Under the pieces are notes generated by a model. The model worked only from the letters and a program-made list of their open reading frames with translations. It had not been told where the DNA came from and ran no database searches. From a virus, in IMG/VR virus record IMGVR_UViG_3300025131_000014, positions 1 through 64,000 of that record: a stretch of 64,000 bases of DNA. One strand, written 5' to 3'. Each line of letters opens with the position of its first letter. Position 1 is the stretch's first letter. A program made the position numbers and the translations under genes. Of this stretch, positions 57,206-64,000 are shown piece after piece.

Positions 57206-57933
57206 TGTGGCTGTCTTTGTGGTTGTGGAGAAGCTAGTACTTTATCTGAAGCATTGTTAGTAGTATCTTCAGGAATAGCTTTAAATAACTGAACAAGTTC
57301 TTGAGCAGACATTTGTACTATTGCATCCACTAAGTTACTATCTATCGGAAATTCAAGATCTGGTGGATAAGGACAGCAATCTGTTTCTTTACAAGCACAA
57401 CTACATGTTGCATTATAGGGTAAAAGTTCAACATCAACAGGATCTTCAAATATTCCTGAAATAGTTACCCATTCTAGGAGCTTATTATGAGTTATCCATA
57501 AATACTCATCTCTAATGAAATAGTCAGCTACTTCAGATGTATACTTATCACCACTTTTATAACGTTTTCTTATCCAATTAGTCTTTCCAAATAATGTTGA
57601 TCCATCCACTGTGGTTATTGATGAAATAGCAGATCCAAATACTGTTTGAAGAGGTTTTGGTATTTTACAAAGTGATTTTAGCATCTTACAACCTTGTGGA
57701 ACTACACATGGGCACTCATTGGGAGGCACAAGTGCAAGTTTCATACATTCTATAGTTTGTATGTTCCAATCGGACATTCTTCTCTTCTTATCTGCTTCTC
57801 TTCTAAGAAGTAGATTTCGAGAAGACTTTAACTTAGAATAGATATGTCGTGTTGAAAGTCTTGAGTCATTACTAGCGGGTCCTTTATTATATAAAGAACG
57901 TACTCTTGAAATAAGATCATTGACCGTCATCAT
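57202..57933 (-). CDS. Ring-like tail protein, 243 aa
   Basis: Starts MMTVNDLISRVRSLYNKGPA. A helical basic N-terminus, then a beta-rich part (SAISSITTVDGSTLFGK; YFIRDEYLWITHNKLLEW), Cys pairs (CSCACKETDCCPYP), and a helical C-terminus. It resembles the other ring-like protein in layout. In crAss-like phages two such proteins lie near the muzzle gene. Confidence 0.7.
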   Translation of the reverse strand: MMTVNDLISRVRSLYNKGPASNDSRLSTRHIYSKLKSSRNLLLRREADKKRRMSDWNIQTIECMKLALVPPNECPCVVPQGCKMLKSLCKIPKPLQTVFGSAISSITTVDGSTLFGKTNWIRKRYKSGDKYTSEVADYFIRDEYLWITHNKLLEWVTISGIFEDPVDVELLPYNATCSCACKETDCCPYPPDLEFPIDSNLVDAIVQMSAQELVQLFKAIPEDTTNNASDKVLASPQPQRQPQ

Positions 57934-58174
57934 CGTCTCCTACTTGAGTTGTAAAGCTTCTTTTCACATATTCTGCCATTACTTCTTTATCGAACTCTTC
58001 ATCACAATCAGCACATTCCTGATCATAGTCAAGCATGTCAATACGGGTAGGACTTTTCTTTTTCTTCTCCGTACTTACTTCACCTGACCAGGGATCTCCA
58101 AATTGTTCTGCGTCTCGATATATCTTACATGGCCAACAGTGAAAAGGATTATTTCCATGTTCACATTTTTCCAT
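57917..58174 (-). CDS. Small Cys/His protein, 85 aa
   Basis: MEKCEHGNNPFHCWPCK carries Cys4, His6, Cys13 and Cys16, a possible zinc knuckle. A second pair is at ECADCDEE. Acidic C-terminus with an Asp run. Overlaps the ring-like gene by 17 nt. Role unknown. Confidence 0.65.
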   Translation of the reverse strand: MEKCEHGNNPFHCWPCKIYRDAEQFGDPWSGEVSTEKKKKSPTRIDMLDYDQECADCDEEFDKEVMAEYVKRSFTTQVGDDDDGQ

Positions 58175-58184
58175 AGTAAATTAG

Positions 58185-58502
58185 TTATACGGGAGTAACA
58201 ATTTCTAAAGGACCTTTCCATTCACTATCATCACAATCGTAATAATATAATCCTGGAGCTTCATCTGTTGTACTCGTGTTATAAACTGTTTGTCCACAAC
58301 ATCCTTCACCAGGACCTCCTTGGTCTTTGTCTCCGCCTGAATATGCTGAATTTTCCCAATCCCATGCTTGGGCTTGTAAAGCTTCACAACAGCAGAAAAC
58401 CTGATGCTCTAATTGAGCAATTCTTTTTTCCAGACTAGCGATTCCGCTTTTGTAAAACTTAGGTGACTCACCTGATTTTACTCTTTTATCTAATACACTC
58501 AT
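58185..58502 (-). CDS. Small structural protein with coiled coil, 105 aa
   Basis: Residues 18-50 (IASLEKRIAQLEHQVFCCCE) predict a trimeric-type coiled coil. A Gly-rich part and short strands ending GPLEIVTPV follow. Probably a minor fibre or decoration protein. Confidence 0.65.
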   Translation of the reverse strand: MSVLDKRVKSGESPKFYKSGIASLEKRIAQLEHQVFCCCEALQAQAWDWENSAYSGGDKDQGGPGEGCCGQTVYNTSTTDEAPGLYYYDCDDSEWKGPLEIVTPV

Positions 58503-58541
58503 TTTTATTCAATTTTAGTTAATAATTAATATTTTGTCTTT

Positions 58542-59096
58542 TTATACTGGCCATTCTAATATTTCATACCATAGATATATATCTAAGGTTAAATCTGTTG
58601 CACCTCCTGGAGTTGGATCTCCTCCAACTATGAGTGCTTCTAAATTACAATCATCAGCTACTTGATTAGCATTTCCTAGAAAAGGAGATGATTGTGAAGT
58701 ACTAGAAATAGTTCTAGTTATACTTGCAGATATAAAGTTTCTCCATGCATAATAAGGAGTATCTACTGAAGCTCCTCCCAATTGAAATGCTAAGTCATCA
58801 AATGCTGGATTTGGTGCATATCCTGCTGTTGGTACAGTACAAGTTACAATAGCTTTTTGTGGCATTATTATTCTCCCACCTCCTGGATTTGGTACCAGTT
58901 CTACTGGTGAAGTATTTAAAGTGTCTATGTCTAGTTTAGGTATTTTTATATTTACAAATCCTTGTTCAACCAAAAGTGCTGGAGTTAAACAACATAAGCG
59001 TCTATATATTCTATTCAGCTTATTGTATAGAGTTTGTTTAGAACTCCATGACTCTACTCTCTGTACATTTGTTTTAGGGTTGTTTGTCCATCCCAT
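58542..59096 (-). CDS. Beta-sandwich-like structural protein, 184 aa
   Basis: An N-terminal helix (SSKQTLYNKLNRIYRRLCCL) is followed by regular strands (GGGRIIMPQKAIVTCTVPT ... DLTLDIYLWYEILEW). This looks like a helical stalk with a beta-sandwich head: fibre, spike or capsid decoration. No family named with certainty. Confidence 0.65.
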   Translation of the reverse strand: MGWTNNPKTNVQRVESWSSKQTLYNKLNRIYRRLCCLTPALLVEQGFVNIKIPKLDIDTLNTSPVELVPNPGGGRIIMPQKAIVTCTVPTAGYAPNPAFDDLAFQLGGASVDTPYYAWRNFISASITRTISSTSQSSPFLGNANQVADDCNLEALIVGGDPTPGGATDLTLDIYLWYEILEWPV

Positions 59097-59100
59097 GATC

Positions 59101-59337
59101 TTATGCTTTAGCTAGTTCTTTTACTTTTTTTATACCATTTTCTTTAACTCGTACACCTGCTTCACCTGGTTCTCCTTTGGGCCCATTAGGTCCTGGAACA
59201 GTAAAAGCTTGTTCAAATTTATCTTGAAAGTATACTACTGTTTTAGCGATATTCATACCTTCAGTCTTTAAAGAAATGTTCAATAATGCTAAAAGATTGA
59301 TTGCTTCGTCTTGTGTGAATTCAATTTTCTTTTTCAT
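59101..59337 (-). CDS. 78-aa protein with short collagen-like stretch
   Basis: Starts MKKKIEFTQDEAINLLALL. Helical N-terminal half, then GPNGPKGEPGEAG (Gly-x-y triplets), then a Lys-rich helix. The short triple-helix stretch suggests a trimeric adaptor among the fibre proteins. Confidence 0.65.
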   Translation of the reverse strand: MKKKIEFTQDEAINLLALLNISLKTEGMNIAKTVVYFQDKFEQAFTVPGPNGPKGEPGEAGVRVKENGIKKVKELAKA

Positions 59338-59362
59338 TTTTTTTGTTTTTGTTTATTTATAA

Positions 59363-60769
59363 TTAAGTTAATGTTCCTACTGTACCCTGACGAGTATTTC
59401 CGCTTATAGGGTCTTTATATTTTGCTATTAATGTAAAAGTTGGGTCTGTTCCTGTTGCATAAAAAGTTAAATCGCCAGGTTGAAAATCAATATCTGCAGG
59501 TTCAGATTGCGGTACTTTTTGATAAGTTTGGGCCTCATCTGCTGGTGTTGGTCCGCCTGGACCCGCTTTACCTCTTGCTCTGAAAGAATCATTAATACTT
59601 GTGTAATAGCTTTCTCCTGCTACTCCAGTAGTTCCTGTTGTAGGAGAATCAATAGATGCTCCTATAAGAACAGAATCTGTAACTCCTGTTGTGGCAGCTG
59701 TATTATTGTTTGCTACATTAAAACCAATCATTACAGAAGCTTGAAAAGCAACTGGGCCTAAATTTCCTCCACTTCCTACATGATGTCCTACCATAACAGA
59801 ACGTTCTCCTGCCTGTCCTCCTGTTGCTTGAGTTAAGACTTCATGTCCTATTAGTACATTTTCACCAGATTGAGTAACAACTCCTCTATTGATATTACTT
59901 CCAATAGCAATTGTATCATTTACAGCAGTGGCTGCTTGTAAAGCTTTATCTCCCATTATTATAGCACCTGTTCCACTAACATTTAATAAATCAGGTACAC
60001 AACTTGATCCCATTGCAATTAAACCTCCTTGAAGTCCAACAGATCCTCCTGAACTTAATATATCTTTTCCTATTAATATGGCAGGATTTCCTTCTAGTAG
60101 AGTACCTCCTGTTTGAAGTATTTCATTGCCTATTGCTATATTATGTTCGCCGCCTAAATCTAATCCTTTCATTACTTCAGTACCTATTGCAATATTAAAA
60201 TCAGTTGGGTAACTAGGAGATACAATAATATTTCCTAAGTTTTCCATAGCTGATACACCTATGGCAATATTATTGCTAATTGTTCTTGCTACAGTTCCTG
60301 CTCTATGTAACGCATTTATTCCCATAGCTATATTTTTATCCATAGCACTGGCAGTTGTTCCTTCGCCTACTCCCCATCCTACAAATGTATTTTGCTCTCC
60401 TTCAAGTGTTCTTCCTGTATCTTGTCCGATAAGAGTATTATAAGCGTTTGTGATAGAAGCAGGATTAGCTGCAATATCCATTGCATTACTTCCTAATACA
60501 ACATTGCCTACTCCTGTTACTCCTTGTAAACTATCATTTCCTATAATAATATTATTTGATCCTACAGGTTGTGTTGTTACAGTTTTGCTCCATATTTGAG
60601 TTAAATCAGGTGTAGAAAGGTTTGTTGAGAGTATTCCTCCTCCTGTTTCTTCATCACAGCAGTTTTCTTCTATACAACAGATACGTTGTTCTATTTCCTC
60701 AAATGCAGTAACTATTGCACTTTTAGGATAAAAAGGATCTTGTAGCCCTATTTTACTAGCTAAATCCAT
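59363..60769 (-). CDS. YadA-head-like repeat protein (fibre/spike), 468 aa
   Basis: An N-terminal trimer-type segment with Cys (IEQRICCIEENCCDEE). About 300 residues then repeat the pattern N-x-A/L-I-G-x-x-A/V (NIAIGVSAM, NIAIGTEVM, NIAIGNEIL), as in the left-handed beta-roll of YadA-type trimeric adhesins. A small C-terminal beta domain follows. Probably a head fibre or tail spike contacting gut surfaces or glycans. Confidence 0.75.
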   Translation of the reverse strand: MDLASKIGLQDPFYPKSAIVTAFEEIEQRICCIEENCCDEETGGGILSTNLSTPDLTQIWSKTVTTQPVGSNNIIIGNDSLQGVTGVGNVVLGSNAMDIAANPASITNAYNTLIGQDTGRTLEGEQNTFVGWGVGEGTTASAMDKNIAMGINALHRAGTVARTISNNIAIGVSAMENLGNIIVSPSYPTDFNIAIGTEVMKGLDLGGEHNIAIGNEILQTGGTLLEGNPAILIGKDILSSGGSVGLQGGLIAMGSSCVPDLLNVSGTGAIIMGDKALQAATAVNDTIAIGSNINRGVVTQSGENVLIGHEVLTQATGGQAGERSVMVGHHVGSGGNLGPVAFQASVMIGFNVANNNTAATTGVTDSVLIGASIDSPTTGTTGVAGESYYTSINDSFRARGKAGPGGPTPADEAQTYQKVPQSEPADIDFQPGDLTFYATGTDPTFTLIAKYKDPISGNTRQGTVGTLT

Positions 60770-61248
60770 GGTATAAATGTTTTAATTTGCTTTCTCAATG
60801 CTATTATTATAAATAGGGCAAGGAAGAATGTCAACCATCCCCAAAATCTTCGTGCTAGTCTTTTAATAATCATAATAGTACTCATATCTCTGATCACTAT
60901 CTTGTCTATTATTATATTTTTTTCTATAAAGATAGTATCTTCTTCGCACTTTCCCTCAATATATATAAGGCTATCTTTTTTATAGTACTTGATCGTTAGT
61001 CTATCTTTAGTTATTGTTATAGTATCAGTTAACTCCTTATCTATAAAGGAAGTATCTGTTTTTACTTCAGTACTTAAGAGAGTATCTCTATATACTACTG
61101 TGTCTTTTTTTAAGAGCTGAGGATACTTTTGTGTAAGCTTAAATATCTTTCGTTCTGCTCTTTCTAATTTAGTGCTATGGATACAAGATACTAAAAAACA
61201 TGCTATACTTATTAATATAAAACTGTTTTTAAGCGTCTTTCTTACCAT
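60760..61248 (-). CDS. Unimolecular-spanin-like lipoprotein, 162 aa
   Basis: N-terminal signal with lipobox FLVSC (Cys about residue 22) for outer-membrane anchoring. A periplasmic stretch of about 110 residues follows with strand repeats (DTVVYRDTLL, DTITITKDRLTIKY). A C-terminal transmembrane helix (FWGWLTFFLALFIIIAL) is followed by basic residues. One chain spanning both membranes is the layout of u-spanins (phage T1 type), which fuse the membranes at lysis. Overlaps the holin-like gene. Confidence 0.7.
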   Translation of the reverse strand: MVRKTLKNSFILISIACFLVSCIHSTKLERAERKIFKLTQKYPQLLKKDTVVYRDTLLSTEVKTDTSFIDKELTDTITITKDRLTIKYYKKDSLIYIEGKCEEDTIFIEKNIIIDKIVIRDMSTIMIIKRLARRFWGWLTFFLALFIIIALRKQIKTFIPWI

Positions 61249-61468
61249 TGCTTGTGAACTTTTCTGCTGCAGTTACTCCTAACCCAACACATACTAAGTA
61301 CATCATTCCATTAAAAACAAATTCCTGAAGAGGGATTTCAAAAAAGATATTTGCTAAAAAAGCTATTGCTAATAATGAAAAGGCCATTAATGTAATAAAC
61401 CTTTTACTTGATTGTTGTCCATCTACATCACTGAGTATGCTGTTAAAAAATGTTTTTATACTTGTCAT
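61229..61468 (-). CDS. Holin-like membrane protein, 79 aa
   Basis: Two transmembrane helices (about residues 26-45, FITLMAFSLLAIAFLANIFF, and 52-68, FVFNGMMYLVCVGLGVTA) with a charged C-terminus (SNGKKDA), the size and plan of class II holins. It lies between the XhlA-like and spanin-like genes, which supports a lysis role. Confidence 0.65.
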   Translation of the reverse strand: MTSIKTFFNSILSDVDGQQSSKRFITLMAFSLLAIAFLANIFFEIPLQEFVFNGMMYLVCVGLGVTAAEKFTSNGKKDA

Positions 61469-61469
61469 G

Positions 61470-61772
61470 TTATTCTCCTTTAATTATACATTTGATAGCC
61501 CATCCTACTACAGCTGTTATAACTCCTCCTACAGCTGTTAGGGCTTTGTTTATCTTTGATTGCCAAACCTTTATTTCTCTTATATCACCTGCAATACCTG
61601 TATCTGCATCATGTATCTTAGTATGGATCTCTTGAATCATTGCTTCGGTAGCAGCATGTGAATCTTCAAGTCTTTCTATTTTATCCTTCATTAAAGGAAG
61701 ACTTGACTGGATATCTAGTAATTTATCCATTATTTTGTCATGATTTGTCTTTTTTGTAGGCATTAGCAGCAA
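61470..61772 (-). CDS. XhlA-like coiled-coil membrane protein, 100 aa
   Basis: Long N-terminal coiled coil (IMDKLLDIQSSLPLMKDKIE on) and one C-terminal hydrophobic helix (TAVGGVITAVVGWAIKCI). This is the plan of XhlA-type lysis accessory proteins. It overlaps the 84-aa gene upstream and precedes the holin-like gene by one base. Confidence 0.65.
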   Translation of the reverse strand: MLLMPTKKTNHDKIMDKLLDIQSSLPLMKDKIERLEDSHAATEAMIQEIHTKIHDADTGIAGDIREIKVWQSKINKALTAVGGVITAVVGWAIKCIIKGE

Positions 61773-62017
61773 TCTTTTAAAAGTTCATATAGTTTATCAA
61801 TTATTAAGCATGTCTCTTCGTGAGTTATGCATTTATCATTTAAGTTTATTCCACAAAGTATATCTACTAATACAGCTGCTAGAATAAGGTCATCTTTGAT
61901 CTCATCTTCACAAGCATTACCAATAGAAGCTCTATCAGAATAATACTCCATAAGTTTAGCCAATTGGCACCCGAAGTAACCTTGAGCATTTGTTAGATAT
62001 GTTTGTGTAAGTATCAT
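61763..62017 (-). CDS. Cys-rich helical protein, 84 aa
   Basis: Starts MILTQTYLTNAQGYFGCQLA. Helical with several Cys (GNACEDE, LCGIN, KCITHEETC, KDCC). Overlaps both neighbours. It may be a small virion part or belong to the lysis group. Not recognised. Confidence 0.6.
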   Translation of the reverse strand: MILTQTYLTNAQGYFGCQLAKLMEYYSDRASIGNACEDEIKDDLILAAVLVDILCGINLNDKCITHEETCLIIDKLYELLKDCC

Positions 62018-63159
62018 AATTTTATCATAAATGCTAGTGTAAAATATTCTGGTCTATTTTCGTGTCCAACAGAAGCTGGTGTACTATCAATTGTAACTGT
62101 TCCTGAAGCACCAGTTAAATCTACAGCTGCTGTTCCTGTTAATGTATGTGAGTGACCTGGAAGATGAACTACAGGAGCTCCTTCGGGTGGATCTACTGTA
62201 GGAGGATATTGTATTTGGGAGCCTTCTTCATAAGTATAAATTATTTTATCAGGCTGATCACTTGTACCTCCTGGATTATGAGGATTGGTACCATAATCAA
62301 GTGGGCCAGCTAAACCTCCACTAATAACATTAAATCCTTCATAATAACCTGATCCTGCATTAGTTCCTTGTACTCCATGTTTGTGCATTCCATCTCTAGC
62401 AGTTTGAGCAGCACTTAGATCTACTGTAGCTCCTGCTGCATCTAAACTAAGACTTGCAGTATGTGTATGTGCTCCTACTTCTGCTGTAGATAATGCTACA
62501 GTTGTGGCACCTCCTGTATCTCCAATAGCATTATAGTCTGGATTATTGAGACTATCTGGAGAAGAGTAAACTGCTATGAATTTTGATTCTATTGCAGGTA
62601 CTACTAAAGGAGCTCCGTTTCTGTCTGTAGTTGAACCAATACTATTCATACATAAGCACCATCCTTCTACGTCTGTTCCTGGTATTCCTTTTCCTAGTAA
62701 AGTAGGATCTGCTACTACTTCAGGATCTGTAGATTTATAAAAGTTATTAGCTGATCCTGAATACATTTGAATATATCCTATTCCATGAGCTTTATTTGCA
62801 TAAGCTAGACTATAGCTTGAACTACTTGGCATTGCTTGTAGCATTATTACCCAAGCAGCTCCATCATATATATAAACTGTATTAGTAGTTGTATTATAAT
62901 ATGCATCATTTTCTACAGGACTTCCAGGATCAGTTGCAGAGTCTCCTCTCCAGTTAATCGATATTCCATCAGCTCCAGCAGGACCAGTCGGTCCTATTGG
63001 ACCTATAGGACCATCTGCTCCCGTATCCCCTTTGGGTCCAGTTGGCCCCGTTAGTCCAAGTGGTCCAGGTAGACTAGTAGGTAAGACTATATCGCCACAT
63101 GAACAAGTGTTACATGCATCATTTGTGTCTCCTGTTAATACTCCTATTATATCTGCCAT
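62014..63159 (-). CDS. Collagen-like tail fibre with gp12-type tip, 381 aa
   Basis: Residues about 30-65 are collagen-like Gly-x-y triplets (GPTGPKGDTGADGPIGPIGP). A middle beta region follows, then His-x-His groups (GAHTHTAS, GMHKHGVQ, GHSHTLTG) and the ending SVGHENRPEYFTLAFMIKL, a pattern shared with tail-collar/short-tail-fibre tips such as T4 gp12, where His-x-His pairs hold metal. Likely a trimeric receptor-binding fibre. Confidence 0.8.
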   Translation of the reverse strand: MADIIGVLTGDTNDACNTCSCGDIVLPTSLPGPLGLTGPTGPKGDTGADGPIGPIGPTGPAGADGISINWRGDSATDPGSPVENDAYYNTTTNTVYIYDGAAWVIMLQAMPSSSSYSLAYANKAHGIGYIQMYSGSANNFYKSTDPEVVADPTLLGKGIPGTDVEGWCLCMNSIGSTTDRNGAPLVVPAIESKFIAVYSSPDSLNNPDYNAIGDTGGATTVALSTAEVGAHTHTASLSLDAAGATVDLSAAQTARDGMHKHGVQGTNAGSGYYEGFNVISGGLAGPLDYGTNPHNPGGTSDQPDKIIYTYEEGSQIQYPPTVDPPEGAPVVHLPGHSHTLTGTAAVDLTGASGTVTIDSTPASVGHENRPEYFTLAFMIKL

Positions 63160-63172
63160 TCTTTATTCATTT

Positions 63173-64000
63173 TTATGGTGGTGATGAATCACAAGTCATC
63201 AAACACCAGTCGTTATTTATACCAATAGTTTTAATTTTTACATAAACACTTCCTGATCCATCTGTCATTATATCACCAGGATTACCAAAGTGATCTGTAA
63301 CTCTAGGATCAATTGCCGCTACTGTACTTACTGGTCCATACATAGTTGGATAAGGATTCCAATCACCTAAAACTGTAGTATTAGGACCTGTTTGGTTTAT
63401 AGTTAGTGACCCATCATAAGATATAGCTGCATATCCTACAGTACCAAAAGATGGATGAGTTCCATTTACATTTATCCTCATTGCTTTTTTGTAATCAGTC
63501 CAATGAAGAGGAGTTGGTGCTTCATTTTCATTTGTTACTCCAGTTACTGCCCAATTATTACATATTATTTGTAAACCACACTGCCCAGTTTGTGCTCCTG
63601 TTTTGTAAAATATTCCAAGAGGAGCATAGTCTTTCGCTGCGATGTCTGATTTTGTGAGAATCCATATATTAGAAAGTACAATTCTTGACCAAGCATACAT
63701 ACTTGTTACTTGTATAGGAGCTCCTAAATTTACACCAGTAGTTCCTTCTGCTTCATAATAATCATGTAATTCTTCTCCTACTATCCCTACAAATTCACAA
63801 TCCATAAGTAGTAGTCTGGAACAAATAATAGAATTTATTTCAATTGCTACTTGTGAATCTTCATTTGCTGTACCAAATTCTCTAGTTCCAGTAAAAAGAC
63901 AGTTAACAAATGTGGCTCTTTTAGAACCTGCACCTATTATTAATCTATATCGAGTTACTCCATTATACAGCTTAAAGCGATTTCCTCCCCCATATATTTC
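63173..64000 (-). CDS. Beta-helix-like fibre/spike protein (partial, 5' end outside window)
   Basis: The frame stays open from the stop at 63173 to the window edge (275 residues seen), so the apparent start at 63805 is an internal Met. The edge part (IYGGGNRFKLYN, RATFVNCLFTG, SIICSRLLLMDCEFVG) repeats short strands with polar turns, as in right-handed beta-helix spikes. The C-terminal 150 residues are a mixed beta domain. Probably a tail spike or fibre. Confidence 0.7.
   Translation of the reverse strand, partial: EIYGGGNRFKLYNGVTRYRLIIGAGSKRATFVNCLFTGTREFGTANEDSQVAIEINSIICSRLLLMDCEFVGIVGEELHDYYEAEGTTGVNLGAPIQVTSMYAWSRIVLSNIWILTKSDIAAKDYAPLGIFYKTGAQTGQCGLQIICNNWAVTGVTNENEAPTPLHWTDYKKAMRINVNGTHPSFGTVGYAAISYDGSLTINQTGPNTTVLGDWNPYPTMYGPVSTVAAIDPRVTDHFGNPGDIMTDGSGSVYVKIKTIGINNDWCLMTCDSSPP

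Noticed and set aside
1-64000. CRISPR array, insertion sequence or integrase
   Set aside because: No regularly spaced repeats, transposase or recombinase motifs were seen.

Overview
The window looks like the middle of a crAss-like phage genome (order Crassvirales) from a Bacteroidales-type host. The DNA is AT-rich. Start codons are preceded by A/T-rich leaders rather than Shine-Dalgarno sites. Two blocks of genes face each other: an early/replication block on the + strand (1-23.6 kb) and a virion block on the - strand (24.2-64 kb). The hallmark is a 6647-residue - strand protein with the DFDVD metal-binding motif of the single-chain crAss/YonO-type RNA polymerases, followed upstream in crAss-like order by cargo-like proteins, a large tail stabilisation/muzzle-like protein and ring-like proteins. 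No genome end, integrase or tRNA was recognised, so this is probably a lytic phage fragment.

Left part (1-8.1 kb, +): many very small genes, often with ATGA stop/start overlaps, several coding for one-helix membrane peptides, plus a predicted lipoprotein with a murein L,D-transpeptidase-like domain. Clusters are separated by long noncoding stretches rich in perfect hairpins (1-735, 1488-2286, 2945-3106, 5027-5248). Each of these stretches ends in a T-rich tract and a recurring leader just before the next start codon.

Replication/recombination block (8.15-23.6 kb, +): SF2 helicase, DnaB-like helicase, RecT-like annealing protein, two proteins with SSB-like acidic C-termini, DnaG-like primase, RusA-like resolvase, PD-(D/E)XK nuclease, a MoxR-type AAA+ ATPase with a VWA partner, small DNA-binding candidates and a family A DNA polymerase with 3'-5' exonuclease. 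The block ends in about 600 nt of structured noncoding sequence and a clear terminator at 24146-24187.

Virion block (24.2-64 kb, -; transcribed right to left): tail-tip/fibre proteins, a lysis group (XhlA-like protein, holin-like protein, unimolecular-spanin-like lipoprotein), a YadA-head-like repeat protein, small structural proteins, ring-like proteins, the 1829-residue muzzle-like protein, three cargo-like proteins and finally the giant RNA polymerase polyprotein. Besides the polymerase core the giant protein carries, in order, a zincin-like HELTH site, a macro-like ADP-ribose domain, a NADAR domain, a possible ADP-ribosyltransferase-like domain and a 2H-phosphoesterase-like domain. I infer a virion-delivered polymerase fused to a set of counter-defence enzymes.

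The most unexpected nucleotide-level signal is a 27-nt stretch in the leader of the primase gene (13174-13200). It matches the coding region of the giant gene (39322-39348) at 26 of 27 positions, in antisense orientation to that mRNA. It sits in a hairpin loop, and the single difference still allows a G-U pair, so it could be an antisense RNA linking the early block to the giant late gene.
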